This document shows positions 24,025 through 37,020 of a DNA stretch of 64,000 bases, piece after piece. The notes beneath the pieces are model-generated. The model saw only the letters and a program-made list of their open reading frames with translations. It did no database searches and was not told the origin of the DNA. The position numbers and the translations under genes were made by a program. The first letter of the stretch is position 1; each line of letters starts with the position of its first letter. The DNA is from Calamus simplicifolius (Eukaryota; Streptophyta; Magnoliopsida; Arecales; Arecaceae), in the NCBI GenBank assembly GCA_900491605.1, contig UESW01001603.1, positions 187,601-251,600 of the forward strand. Direction: 5' to 3'.

Positions 24025-25353
24025 GCTCGTGAGAGTTATCACGAGATCGGGAAGATAGACTCTAAAGATTTGAATTTCAAAATCTCTAACTAACAGAGTC
24101 CCAAATCCCTTGATTTGAGGACTCTGCATTGCCTTTAAAGGATCATGTGGAAACCTCCTTCCCATCATACGTGAACGCCTTCTTCTCATCATCTTCTCAT
24201 GCAGACGTTTCTTCCCCATCATCCTTGTGCACGCGCTGCTCCCGGTGAGTCTCTCCGTCCATGCCAGAGTGAGAGAGAGAGAGAGAGAGAATCAAGGAAG
24301 AAAGAGGGAGAGAGAGAAGCAGAGGCGGGGAGATTTCATGGTGCCGGTTGATCCTTGGTTTGGGCCCGACGGCGTGCCCGCCGCTTCGCTGGGCTAAGCC
24401 TTGGTCGGCGACCTCCATCGACGCCAAGCGTGCGTCCGGTGGAGGTCCGGCCGACCGGCCACATGGCCGGCCTTGCCGTCGGCATGCTTCTTGGCCACGG
24501 CAGACTGTGAGAAAGAAAGAGGAAAAGAGAGAGGAATTAGAGAGAGAGAGAGAAGGGAGGCCGGCCGCTGCGGCGGCCGGCTCTGGCCCGGCCACCGGTG
24601 GCCGGACCGTCCTAGATTTGGCTGACCATGTCGCCGGCGTGAATCCAAGCCACCGCGGATAGAGAGAGGAAAAAGGAAATCGGGAGAAATTGAAGAGAGA
24701 GAAAGAAGGGGGGCCGGCCGCAGCGATGGCCGGCTCTAGTCCGGTCACCGACGGCCGGGCTGCCCTTAATTTGGCCGGCGGTGGCCCTGGCCGCCGGCAC
24801 GGCATGCCCCTGTTTCGTTTGAAACAGGGGAAAGGTAGTAAAAAAAAAAAAGAAAGAGAGAAGCTGGGCCGACTGGGCTACTTTGACTTGGGCCTATTGG
24901 GCCGGTTCAGGAACCCTTTTTGAGCAGCGTTTTGGGCCTTGTATCGGGCCAAAATGGCAAAGTAAATATATGGCCCGAATCAGGATTGATTCTAGTTTCT
25001 GGGGTTAATTTTGTTTCCCTATTTGGGTGTATACATTAAGAGATAATCAAGCCCAAAGTTGGGCCCGTGAAGTGGTTTGGGTAGAGTTTAAGAATCATTT
25101 TATAATTCAGATTTTAGGAATTTAATAATAAAAAATGATACTGTAGGTTCCTATGCATCCAATTAGCTGGGTTATCAATTGGAATTCGCGTACTATGCTA
25201 AGTAAATCAAGTATTATAAATTTTTTAAAATGATTTAATTTGTAAACTGTGAACTTACAGTTAAATGTAATTATGTTAATCTTGCAAATTATGTTGTTAC
25301 TATGATATATAATTATGATAATGATAGTAAAACTTTATGCGTCGCCGCGGTTC

Positions 25354-25442
25354 TCATATGATAGATTATGATATGACAGATTATCACATGACAGATTATT
25401 ACATGACAGATTATTATATGACCGATTATGATACGACAGAAT
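25354..25442. repeat. 15-bp tandem repeat in the 3' LTR (~6 copies)
   Basis: Units of the form ACATGACAGATTAT(C/T) with small variations lie in direct tandem. The 5' LTR has about half as many. Confidence 0.7.
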
Positions 25443-25970
25443 ACTGGTACCAGGACCCTTTCTTTTAGGGGATATTTAAGAGTGATATACAAGATGTGTG
25501 TTGTAGGGCCGTAGGACACATAAAAAAAACGATGATAGTATAAACAATGTTTTGGTTTACATCGTATATTCTAGTATTGTTTATTTAATTAAGCTTCCAA
25601 ATTATTTTGATATGATGACATGAATATGCTGATAGTATGAACAAATGTAATTTGAAATTGTATTAGGCTTACATATTGAGTGTGAGCTCATAGAATTCTT
25701 ACAATGTTTTTCAGAGCCTTAGGAATGAAGAAGGATAATTGGGATAGACGGAGCTTCTATTAAATAGACTTAGTTCCATTATATTGATTTAGTTCAGATT
25801 TGCTTGTGTGTAGGGCAGGTAGCCCAAGACTGATAAATATGGTTTGTAATAAATCATGGGTTTAAATTTTTGCTTTATATTGATCTATGTGATGAAGTTC
25901 GAGACGCCTTGCATGTCTGGCATGCGGCGGGTTATCACCCTAACTTAAATTTTGGGATTGGGGTGTGACA

Positions 25971-27362
25971 CACACCTTGGGCCCAAACCTAGCCCAATGA
26001 TAGACTAGCCCTCTCAAGACCCAACAATTTAGGCCTTAACCCTGTGTAGCCTACAAACCTCTACCCTACGATTTAAGCTTTGGAGTACCACACCAGGCTC
26101 TACATAGACTATCCAAACTTAGATCCTGACAAGAATGAGACATCTGCTACAAAAACCAATACACTTTGTGGCTTCTCTGATCTTGATAATATACTAATCG
26201 ACACATCACCAGATTTTCAGCTTGCTGTAAGATCTGCTACTTTTGTCCTTTTTTTAATCATTTTATGTTTGTGATAAAATCTGCAGATAAAACATTATTT
26301 TTTCTATATTGTGGCACAGGATTTGTGGTTTGGTTCTCAAGAAAGCATCACAAGTTGGCTAGACCGGTTATAGAATGGAAAATGTGAGAACCACTACCTC
26401 CAAATATCTCAATGAAGACCTAGTCTATTGTATCTCGTGGGTCTTTTACTTTAATTATGATAAGCTCTCAACTGTATAATAAGCTGAATGGGGTGAGAGA
26501 AGCCGATACTTGTTGGCTATGTACTCATCCAACATTTTCTTCACCTCTTTGTTTGCTAGCATAAACATGACTTTGAATTATCGTATATAAAGTATATATA
26601 AACCTCTGTGCAGATCCAAGTGTTAGGGAGGTTGGCTTTGCATGCAATATGTGGTTCATTCAATGTGGTGAACTTGTCTCTCTCTCTCTCTCTCTCTCTT
26701 TGTATAGTGAATGATCATCAGTGCAAGACTTTGAGGAATGAACAGAAACCTAAAATGCCCAAGCAAATTAAACATTACTTTCATGAGCTGATATTTTGAC
26801 TCTAATAGATTGTTTCATGCATGCCATGAGTCATGACTGCTATGACTTGACCGCAAGAAGGTGATTTGTGCAGGAAGACTCTGGTAGCCTCCCTTCGCCT
26901 GATGAATCCGGGACTGGAGCTTCAACTCTTTCCTTCAATTAGAATCAGCACTTAATTGCCTCCTGTGACTTCAAAGAATTGAGATATTTTTGTCATATTC
27001 CTGCAAGGCATTCTGCTTTTGTTTAACAGGTGGAAATTCATCATACCTGTAGACCAATTAATATTAGAACCGAAGCCAGAATTTTTCAGAGTTCATAAAC
27101 AGATTGTTATGAGCTTTGGTGATCTTGATCAAGTCATTGCTCTCTAGGAATGCTTTTCAAGCAAGCAAGCAGAAGATTTAGAGATTGGCTGCTGCTAGTC
27201 TAGAATATTTTTCAATAAGAGAAAAGAAGGCCAGGGATTAATTTTTTTTTAAAAAGAAATACTACTTTCCTTAAAAGAAGAAGAAGAATAAAAAAAAAGG
27301 ACCGAAGTTCCATAGCCTCCCAACATCCATGATTTCTTGGCCTTTGAAAACTACAGGGTGAC
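25971..27362 (+). other. Spacer with possible coding relics, product unknown
   Basis: No gene is assigned, but three open stretches look more protein-like than their surroundings. 26077-26230 holds CGFSDLDNILIDTSPDFQLA. 26320-26373 follows an AG with DLWFGSQESITSWLDRL and a stop. 26878-26940 follows an AG with EDSGSLPSPDESGTGAST and a stop. They could be exons or relics of one plus-strand gene, perhaps cut at its 5' end by the retrotransposon. I do not recognise the family. A TC microsatellite lies at 26677-26699. Confidence 0.3.
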
Positions 27363-27927
27363 TGTAACGATCCGGGCCCATGGGCCCGTTTTGTTACAAG
27401 AAAGCAAGACGGACAAGCTCCATACCAACTTGGACCATCACAGCCCAAAAAGGGATCTAATTGGTACCTTGTCCTTCTTGCTTTACTACATATAAACCAC
27501 TCAATCAACTCCTAATTTTTCAATATGGAACTATTGGGAGGAGCATCACAATCTACCCCCCTTACAGAGGCAACGTCCTCATCACCAGGGGCAATTGATT
27601 ACAACCACCAGGTAGGCAGGATTCTAGAGATGGCCCCCATAGGTTCAAGAGGTGGCTTTCATCCCCCATGGATGTAGCACTTTGTCCTGTGTAGCACTTA
27701 GCTCCTGCACTTTCGACTGGTGCGAGGCTATGATATCAAATTGTAACAACCTGGGCCCACGGGCCCGTTTCGTTACAAAAAAGCAAGACGGACAAGCTCC
27801 ACACCAACTTGAGCCACCACAGCCCAAAAAGGATCTAATTGGTACCTTATCCTTCTTGCTTTACTACATATAAACCACTCAACCAACTTCTAATTTTTAA
27901 TATAAAACTATTGAGAGGAGCATCACA
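27363..27927 (-). mobile_element. TRIM (terminal-repeat retrotransposon in miniature), 565 bp
   Basis: Two direct repeats, 27363-27550 (188 bp) and 27742-27927 (186 bp), run TGTAAC..ATCACA and enclose 191 bases. Read on the minus strand, the 5' repeat (27927-27742) is followed by TTGATATCATAGCC, close to a Met-tRNA primer-binding site. The 3' repeat is preceded by the purine tract AAGGGGGGTAGA. The flanks GTGAC and TTGAC match at 4 of 5 bases, as a target-site duplication would. The interior has no coding capacity, so mobilisation would need another element's enzymes. A palindrome GGGCCCATGGGCCC lies in one repeat. Confidence 0.85.
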
Positions 27928-30072
27928 TTGACCATGAGATGCAGTCGACATCGATCTACCCAACATCCAAAATGGACGTTCACATGAGAAGTCAATGAGC
28001 ATGCATTGCGTATTGGTTTCCTGTAGCCATAAGAGACAACCGCGAGCTGATCAAAGCTTGGATTACAAGGCCAGTTGCGTTCATTTGCCAACCAATCATC
28101 TACTCTTACAAGCAATATCTATCTACATGCATAGTGTCGTGATGGAGAAATGACAAGAACGTATGTCGCCGACGGTGCTACGAGCACCAACAGCATCCCC
28201 CGAGACCACATGAAAGATGTCCGGCGGTCTGGTAGAATTTTGATGGATGAAGGAGGTCAGTCTGAAGAAGGGACCACTGCTTCATGTTTTTGGCTTCTCT
28301 TCCACCAGTTGGTGGAAGAAATTAAGATCAAATGGGCACTGCACATTCCCATTCTGGACGTTTTATCAATTAAGAGATCAAGGTGCATGTAGAGAGAGGA
28401 ACCCATGGATTCTGCCGGACTAATGTCTTCTTCCATTGGAGCAGCATCCTCATGTACTGAGATTATGTACAGGGGGAGACACACATAGAGAGAGAGAGAG
28501 AGAGAGGCTTGGCATGAAAGCAAGGACTGGTTGCTTATAAATGAATCAATTAGCTGGGGATATTCCTAATGTTGAACATGGTTACCAATACTTGAAGGTG
28601 ACCATTTCAAACTTGTATGCCATGAAGGATAAGGACGCATTTAGGGATATGGTCGATTGGAAAATTATAAGCCATGTTGGGCCTTGCATGATTTGAGTGA
28701 AGGACATGATGCAATAGAGATAGCTAGTACGTTTGAAAATTTGGATGTAGGTGTTGATGACTAAAAGTTTTTAGAGCACGTACAAAAAAGAGATGTGAGC
28801 CTCAAATAAAAATAATAGTAGGTATACAAGCAATCATTGATGAATTATTTGTGCCATTAAGTCAAGCTTGGCATTTCAATCTTTCTTATAAATGTTTTAT
28901 TATCGTACTCTTGGTTATATATATGGTGATGCCTAAATAATAGAAAGTTCATAAATAAAATAGTATAAGATACAAAAGTTAAAAGACATAAGATGATGCG
29001 CTTCAATATATGGATGAGATTGAAGCTTTGTTTAAAAAACTAAAAAAAAACTAAAAAAGCACACTAGATAAACTCTTTGCTGAAAGCCTAAAGGGCTTAT
29101 AGATTCTTAAGTGCTGGCTGATAGAATATGTATCGTACCTAATAATATCTTGGATTTAACAAAATGTATATATAGTCATTCTAATTTTGAGAAAAACGTA
29201 AATTATGATGAGAGTATCAATCATTCCACCCACAACAAAGCTCCAACACGAGTAGCCTTTGAATTCATCAAGAATGTAGAGGCTTTTGAGAAGACCATGC
29301 ATGGCATTTAAAGTGCACCCTTAATTTTTGATTGTTAGGTGCAACGAATCAATTGATTTTGTACAGCACAGTGGGACATTGTTTAATGATAAAGATGTTT
29401 ACTTTTCCACAACTAAAAGATAAAGAATTAATATTTTATTCATTTAATCTGGAGTTTCCTCCGTAGTCTTAACCCTCCACCTAGCAATTAAATGTTTTAG
29501 ATTTGAATTTTGGATGTTGCATCCTTAATTATTTGAATCTCAAAAGCCATAATTCAGCAGAAGAAGAAGAAGAAGAAGAAGAAGAGAGAAGAAGAAGAAG
29601 ATTGAAGCCTCCCTGGTCTGACCAAACTTGAATTGAAATGGATTTAGTGTTCATTCAAAATTTTGAAATGTTGTTTGGAATGAATTTAGATCGTGCCGTA
29701 CGTGACACACCCCAGATTTAGTTGAAATACACCACAATTCTAAGAAATCATCATCTCATCTACATATTTCTTCTTGGATAGTGATAAAGGAAGACAGGAT
29801 TAGTATGATGTCTTCATTAAAAACCTTAGTCCTGTGTCCTAATTCAACAAGCCAAATTAATTGATAGCCTGCATGCATGCATGCATGCATTAATTGGTCA
29901 GCATCATAATAATGCTAAGGCGCACCAACGCTCGGCTCTACAGTCTTAGAGCGTACGGCGTACGTGGTGGTTGAAAGCTTGTCGACTGCTAACCCTTCAT
30001 GACATCAAAGTTGGAGGAAAATTGCACCCACTCCGGGACAGCGTAAGTGGATGGCGATCGTTACACTACAAA

Positions 30073-30074
<2 letters not shown>

Positions 30075-30136
<62 letters not shown>
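30075..30136. repeat. AT dinucleotide microsatellite
   Basis: An uninterrupted alternating AT/TA run of about 62 bases. Confidence 0.95.
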
Positions 30137-30141
<5 letters not shown>

Positions 30142-33100
30142 TTTTTTTATTATTTTTTAAATTTAATGATGAAAGTTTTATTGTCACAATTTTTGTCACA
30201 AAATAATCCTACAATTTATTTAAAAAAAATTGAGAAGCCTCGTATCAAACGCAAGTCCACCCTGGCCTACATTAACTGGATTTCCCAGCTCATTTTCAGA
30301 GAGAATAGAATAATAAGGGCCTGTTATTTTTTTAATAATAGAAGTCCTATTTCTAGCATCATGGATCCGATAAAGTGGTTCAAAGAGAATATTAGAGGAC
30401 TAAAGTAAGTCTCTTTGGGCTTGGCAATTGCTTTCCTCAACGAAGCCATTGAATTACCTCACACTTCATGAAATTTTTTTTTTGCTGGATCAGGATGGTG
30501 TAGTAAGCGTGCATCAGTTTTGATGATTAATGCATTTCTATGTCTTAAAAATAAAATTATTCTTTCTTATTTTAACATGTGCATGAATATGATGCACATT
30601 AATCATCAAATGAGCTTATGCAATACTTATTATTCCGATTTTAATGCAGCAAGACTTTTCCCATAGTCTATAGCCCGGTCCCCCTCGGCCATGGTAGCGG
30701 GCTTCTGGCATGGCCTCAATGACATCCAAAGGCTAGGGTTCGTGGCCTACCACAATTGCCTCCCAAACAAACAGCTATATCCAAATTAAACCTCCATTGG
30801 TAGACGTTTTAATAGACAACAACTTACTTTAAACTTTGGCTCCACCAACATTAATGATTGATTAACTTAATAGATTTATGGTACATTAATCAATGAAGGA
30901 GACGAAAAATGCTCTTCGAGTGCCCGCTAAGTGCAAGTTTCTTCAGCCTAATAATACCAATTTAAATTAAATAATCAACTGCTTCTCTCGTCTGGCAACA
31001 TCTCCGGTAGCATGTCAGATGGTATAAAAGCTTGCGAGCGTCAAACGAGCTCGCCCTCAGTACTAGGAGACAAGTGCATGGAGACTTAAAAAGGACTGAA
31101 TGGAGGATAAGCTCAGTGGGGTCGCAGTCTTAGAATGTGTGCGCGTATATGCGTATGAAATTAAAATCTAGATGTTCTTCTAATTATTAGTAGAATCTTC
31201 TATGGATAAGCAATTAACCACATAATTGTATCAATTTATATAGAATATTTTATCTACCGGAGTCCAAGATCAAGTCATAATAGCTCAGTACTATTAATAT
31301 GGTACATTTTATAACATAGGACTATGGACAACCTCAAGGTTTAATATGACATTATCACTGTGCAGGATATCTATATATATATAGTAGAATCCCACTACTG
31401 TACTTTTTTTAAATTTTTCTTTGAAAATGAGATCTCAATCCTAGCCATTCAAAGTCACTGTTCAATGGCTTCTGCCCTTATCTAATGCTCTTATATCTTT
31501 ATATATATATTTTTTTATTATTTATGACATCATTAACATAGAGTTAGAATTATAACAAAAAAAAAAAGGACTGTTACAATGTGATTTAGAGTCAATTGTG
31601 GATCAAGATGGATGTGATGGGTATGAACTTTCCTCATCCTCGAAAGACAAATGACAATGAGAACATCGAATGTAACCTAGCTTCTTACAATAATAATTAA
31701 CTATTTCTTTACCTCTTTGGAAGAAAAAAAAAAAAAAAAAGAACTGTTACAATGAATCAAAGCAGAAATAGCTAGGCTTTTCACAATAGAGATAGGCTCA
31801 GAGCGAGTGAATCATAAAATATATAGTGGGGGGACAATCCTAAAATAAAATGGCTTAATTGATGCCAGCAGACCTTTTGATGGACAATGGAAAGATAGCT
31901 GTGCATGTGTACATAATTAAAGTCTCATGCATGATTCATAATTAGCTAGAAAGATCGAAAGTTAATAAAGGAAGTAGTATGGCGTATCAAAAAATACTAA
32001 GTGGCTAGCTAGCTAGTTCACAGAAGCCAAACGGTAAGTAAAATGTGGTCCATTGAAAAGCCACACATCAATTTATTTTACCCAAATAATTAAATGTGAT
32101 CGATGCCTGGCTGGCTTCAGTACAGCTGGGGTTGCCCTTGCGTTCCCACCATTAATTACTTCCCTTGAGAGAGCCAGCCAGAAGATATGAGCTGCTTTGA
32201 GAGAGAGCAGCAGGTGCACACGTACGGGTCCAAAGGCAAAGGGGGAAGCCAGACCCAGAGGAGCCAACCAACGTTAACCCATTGCTGGCTCCCACTCTGG
32301 CGTCCGAACGCCTACAATAAATTAAGCCTTGGACGGAAGTCCGGCACCGGCCTTGTCCAGGTCGCCTTCCTCACGTGAAGCCCGGCCGGCCGAGGTCCCA
32401 AAGGCCGATGTGCCTCTCGTTTTTGCCTTTTTATTGCTTTGCCGTATGTTTCTCGCTTGGTGCTGGACTTTGGACCCACGGGCTGCTCCCCACGGTTGTG
32501 TCCTGTCCCTAGGCTAGTTATGGCCTTTGTCTGCTGACTTAGAAAAGAAACAACAAAGGTCTCTCCCTCTCTCTCTAATCTATTCTTTTGGCCACAACCA
32601 AACATATAGAAAAAGGTCACACATGAATAACCACATGAAATTAGCTTTTCAAATAAAGTTATGCCTGTCATTTTAACATTTCAACATTTCAGAAGATGTA
32701 TACATATATATTGCAGTGGTTTTAATTGCATGCAGATAAATTCGTTCTAAATTGTTTTGTGGTTTCCAATATCATGGAGATAATGAAATTTTGCAATGAA
32801 AATAATGGCCATCTTTTAAACTTTATTGGATTATCATAGCAGCTAGCTATCCGTATCACATTTTTATGTTCTTATATATCAACTTGCATGGTACGTGCAT
32901 TTGTTCTTAATTGCATCAATCGAGTGAAGCACGCACATTTCACTTAGATCTCCAAACACAACAACAGTTTCTCATTCTTAATTTGCAAGGTATTAGGATC
33001 ATAGCCCATGCATGGTGATACCTGGAAGAAGAATGAATGGAGCTACATGGAGAAAATAAAGACAAAGGAGGGGGCTCTTGCTTCACTGGCTAGCTACGTC

Positions 33101-33847
33101 ATACCTAACAAGCATGATGCCATTATAATGCATGGGCTCCAGCTCGTAGCAACACTGCCAGAAGGATTTTTTATGGTGGGGTCTTTCAGCCAAAGCCTAA
33201 ACGGGTGGTTGGAAAAGTCAGGAGTGAGAGAGAATATACTCAATGTTTAGATGCTGTGCAAGTTGATCATTTCAGGCTTTGGAAGGGTCAAGAGCTCGTA
33301 CTGCTGCTCTCGGGCTCACACAATTTAATCAATCGAATTTAAGCATGGATATTTTGAGGTGGTAATTCGTTTTGGAAGATTCTTATTAATTAGCTGTACA
33401 CATTGAGGCCAGACTTGGATCATGGGCAGAAACTTTGCTTTATTTTCAAGGGTACAACCATCTTGTAGTTTACATTTAAGATAACAAAGTTGAACAAAGT
33501 CATCCAGCGAGAATTTTTCTTTGCTTCTCCTTTTCTATTTTTGGAATTATGAGAGAGGTGACACTTAGCTAGATCATGCTCTTAGCAACCAAATTAACTA
33601 TCATTTACCTTTTTTTTATTTATTTTGGTGCAATGCAATATTAGTTGCAATAACTCGAATTCCATAGATTTTATATGTTCAGGGCTCTCAATAAGCCATT
33701 GAATGAAAAATACAGTATGGCCAAATTCTATGATGGAGATATCTTCCCTAAATGAGCTTTGTTATCTTTCCATCCTAGAAGCATTCGAGGATTTTGGAGA
33801 TGGACACAACCTAATCAAAGCACACAATAAGTCACAATTTAATTGTA

Positions 33848-33855
<8 letters not shown>

Positions 33856-33890
<35 letters not shown>
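33856..33890. repeat. TA dinucleotide microsatellite
   Basis: An alternating TA run of about 35 bases lies 20 bases left of a Tourist-like MITE. Confidence 0.95.
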
Positions 33891-33896
<6 letters not shown>

Positions 33897-33909
33897 GTGT
33901 GATCTTTTA

Positions 33910-34239
33910 GGTAGTGTTTGAAATAGGGGATAAGAGGGGATATCCCCTCTTATTCCCAAAAGCCATAACTATAAGGGATAGCTGGAATAAAGTTAACCAA
34001 AGGGATAATCCATGTTAACCATGGTTAACCATGGGATATCCCCTCAATTTATTCCCTAGAGAATGCAGGAATAGCTGGTTATCCCTTCAAATAAAAGTAA
34101 AAAATGTTATCCCATGGATTTACCTTTTTGCATTGATATGATCAATGGGATAGTCAAGGGATATCCCTAGGGATAACCAGTGGATAAACTCTATCCTGTA
34201 TACTTATCTATGGATAATATTTTTCTATCAAACACTACC
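33910..34239. mobile_element. Tourist-like (PIF/Harbinger) MITE, 330 bp
   Basis: The ends are GGTAGTGTTTGA and TCAAACACTACC, perfect 12-bp inverted repeats. They are flanked by TTA on both sides (33907-33909 and 34240-34242), the standard PIF/Harbinger target duplication. The interior is rich in self-complementary GGGATATCCC and GTTAACCATGGTTAAC motifs and has no ORF. Related copies occur at 40261-41169. Confidence 0.92.
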
Positions 34240-34247
34240 TTAGGGCT

Positions 34248-34284
34248 GAGAGAGAGCGAGAGAGAGAGAGAGAGAGAGAGAGAA
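34248..34284. repeat. GA dinucleotide microsatellite
   Basis: A GA run with one GC interruption, just right of the MITE. Confidence 0.9.
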
Positions 34285-37020
34285 AGATCTTGATTTTACT
34301 TCGCTTGGAAAGATTTAAGCAGAGCAAATTGGAGAAAGAGATGCTCTCAAGTTACAGAGCAAATGAGAGCTGCTAGCAGAATTAAGTGAAGATATAATGT
34401 ATAAAACTCAGGCTGACAATTGTTATTAATTACCATAGCTTGCATTAAGTTTCCTAGAAATGTGAACATATTTTACTCACAATCCTGAAGTAGTTGGTTC
34501 TAGAGTTCATCAAAGGAGATGTCAATACCCGTTTAGTCACTCGTCGTACATGCAATGAATCAGTGTTTTCAGATGTACAAGCTGTGGGTCCAAATGTGTA
34601 TTTAATGTTTACACTGGTGATCAATAGGAATTCTATGTATAGGAATGCATTTGAGACTTAACAAAATGCAGGGTTGCTGCAATGCTTTTTTGATGTTTTT
34701 TTTTTTTTTTTCCTTCTAAAATTATAATTTAAATTGGACAAAAGAGATCGCAAATGGCTGCTTGGATAGTGAGAGAGTGCAAAATCGGTTGATGGGATGT
34801 GAGAACTCTAATTTAATCCGTACCCATTTATTTTTAATTTTATTCTAATTACTGCACCAGCCATGCATAGAATGCTAATAATAATAGTAGTAGTAGTAAT
34901 AATAATTAAGGTATGGCAAAAAAAAGCAACAAAGCGAAATCTGAATCAAGTTTGGGCTAGTCAATCTTGCACTCATGATTCTGAGAAACATGTGCATACG
35001 ACTGAAGCACCACTAAATCCTTGCGAAGAAATGAAATTATGTTCCCTGATGCAAACTTTTGAATCATGTGGATGATTGTTGTAATTATTAATTTTTATTC
35101 TATTTTGAATAATAATCTTGAAACTGCACACAACTTATTAGCATTTGCTTTTTTTTTTTTTTTTTTCTCTAGATGTATCAGAGAGCAGCATGGCCAGTAC
35201 TCAAAAATACCTGGAAAAGAGACTCATCTCTTGGCTTGGAAGGACCATTCCACATTGAAAGTTGAGTAGAAGATCACTAGGCTTTTGTGTTGGTATCTGA
35301 ATTTGGATTCTTCAAGCAGCCTTGATCTTTGCAAATATGACTTTCCTTCAGTAATTTAATCTCCCCTTTTTTCACAAGTATGAAATACTGCCTCATTCAT
35401 AGAGCGGATTGTTGGATTCTACTGAGCTACAGAACATAATATTGGAGAGTGCCCACTTGTGTCTCTTTGGGAGAGCTTTTGGATTGAGCTGCATGTGTTG
35501 AAGGTGACCACATGCAGATCTAGAATTTATCCCATCATATCTGAATCTCATGATGATTCTTGGCCAACATATATCACGGATTATGGGGCAAGAACAACAT
35601 CCAGCAAATGAAATCTAGTATCCTTTTATGCCCTTGAGATCCAGTGGATCCGAAATAAGATTCATCCTTCCTTCTTTATATATGACCTCCTCTCATTTTT
35701 CAGTCCCCAGCGTTCTGACTACATACCAGTAAGTGGGCAGTGGGCAATGGTGGGACTAGAAGTACATCAGTTAAGCATAGGACATTTTAACCAGTTAAGC
35801 TTAATTAGGTCCTCGATCTCTTTGATGGATAGCAATGTCGTCCACTTAATAATTTGGACTCCAATTCTACTACGTACGTGCTCTTCAGATTGGTGTGGAA
35901 TGCTCCTGCCATTCGGTGCTGTGGAATAACCATATCAAGATAAACAAAGGAGATTCCTTTAAAAAAAAAAAAGAAGAAAAGAAAGAAAGAAAAATCCAAA
36001 AGAGGAAGGTTTGGCTAGATCTCCCTACTAAGAGGAAACATGGTAAGAAAGTTTGAAAAGATTAAGATTGGATGTCTGTATATATATATATCTGGTTGCT
36101 GAGTGCTAGATACGCATGCATATTGATAGCTCAATCAAAATTTAAAATCATATACACTACACTGCTTTGCACGGCAAGAACTTCTTTGGTTCATAACGCG
36201 GACAGGCAACGAAAGAAAAGAAAAGAAAAGAAAAAGTTACAATGGGCTGATAAAGTTGCCATAAATTAGTGAGAAAAGATGGGTTGGTAAGACAACATAC
36301 GGATGATATTATAATAAAAAAGGAGCAAAAGTTAACACGATAGACATTAAATTTATACTCATACTAAATTAGTGATCTTAGGCGAAGATGTAAGGTTCAT
36401 CGCATCCGCTTTGTGGAAGGGAAAAAGAATGGCCTGAGGTCTTGTGGAAGGTGGTCGGCTTAGTGACACCACTCGTAGGTGGCGGTGGTGGGGTAGGAAG
36501 AGGTAAAGAAAAGTGTGGCCTCGGAAAAGAAGTGGGGCAGACCGTGCCGGATGGCCCCCTGGGTGGCTGGCATTCATGAAAGCGACGCTTGAAACATTCA
36601 CCTTGGACCACCCTACTTCTGATTCCAAATACATGCATGCTGGATTTGGGGTTGACTTTATCACTCAAAAAAATTATAGATGAAAATATGTTGTGGGTTC
36701 TCATCCCAAACTTTCACTCAAAATTCAATTTATTTCTCAAACATTCAATTATTTCACTTTAGTCCCTCGTATTTAAAGAATATCATTTTTAACATCTTAT
36801 TGCATGAAATCAGTTGTTTTATGACAAATGGCCTCATGTAATCAGCTACCTATCTATGAACCTGTAGACTAAACATCCTCACTTGCCTTCTTTATTAATA
36901 ATCAATCTAAAAGGATTTCTCCTTTCAAATCCTAGAGAGGGTTGGATTTATAGCCCGTATTGATAAAATAGAGAAACAGTTACTAGGCTATATAGCATGG
37001 GCAATTCTGAAGAGATTTCT
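34285..37020. other. Spacer without a recognised gene
   Basis: It is mostly AT-rich, with poly-T at ~35150-35166 and a poly-A/purine tract at ~35961-35995. A GC-richer patch at 36400-36620 gives a minus-strand open frame with a Pro-rich tail (36378-36664) that I could not assign to a family. Confidence 0.4.

Larger units (their letters stand above)
16786..25970 (+). mobile_element. Ty3/gypsy chromovirus (Tekay/Del-like), decayed or error-laden
   Basis: The element has LTRs starting TGTAATCCCC and ending GTGACA, a Met-tRNA primer-binding site, gag, pol in the order PR-RT-RNaseH-INT, a C-terminal chromodomain and a purine tract. This order and the chromodomain define a plant chromovirus; the GPYF-type motif and LTR size suggest the Tekay/Del lineage (inference). 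The reading frame is broken by many small lesions. Flanks (CTCTT on the left, CACAC on the right) do not form a target-site duplication. With the N at 24024, the two ends may not belong to the same insertion. Orientation is opposite to the GGT gene next to it. Confidence 0.92.
23870..25970 (+). repeat. 3' LTR of gypsy element 1, with an assembly join
   Basis: It begins TGTAATCCCC and ends GGTGTGACA. The first ~150 bases occur twice: 23870-24023, then again from 24025 after a single N, starting at GCTCGTGAG. The other LTR has this stretch once, so two partial LTR copies have probably been joined. The middle is GA-rich with repeated GGCCGGCTCTGG-type GC blocks (near 24566 and 24716). It lacks the SKU5-like fragment found in the 5' LTR. 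Confidence 0.85.
27928..33909. other. Long spacer without a recognised gene
   Basis: The DNA is AT-rich with scattered simple repeats: GA-rich at ~28489-28506, GAA-rich at ~29560-29600, GCAT repeat at ~29873-29891. A GC-richer patch at 32100-32520 resembles a promoter or leader but leads into no identifiable coding sequence. Open frames at 28150-28392 and 33008-33247 have no domain I recognise. Confidence 0.4.

Noticed and set aside
24197..24805. 202-codon minus-strand open frame
   Set aside because: It lies inside the 3' LTR in GA-rich and GGCCGG-rich repeats, antisense to the element, with low-complexity composition.
18320..25442. Short regular repeats considered as a CRISPR-like array
   Set aside because: The 15-bp units are directly adjacent without unique spacers, and the context is a plant LTR.
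28150..28392. Plus-strand 80-codon open frame in a locally GC-richer patch
   Set aside because: No recognisable domain or splice continuation.
30140..30408. Plus-strand open frame after the AT microsatellite (KKIEKPRIKRKS...)
   Set aside because: Short, AT-rich, no known domain; likely chance.
36378..36664. Minus-strand open frame with Cys pairs and a Pro-rich tail
   Set aside because: No family was recognised, there is no clear start context, and the surroundings are repeat-rich; mentioned only in the spacer entry.
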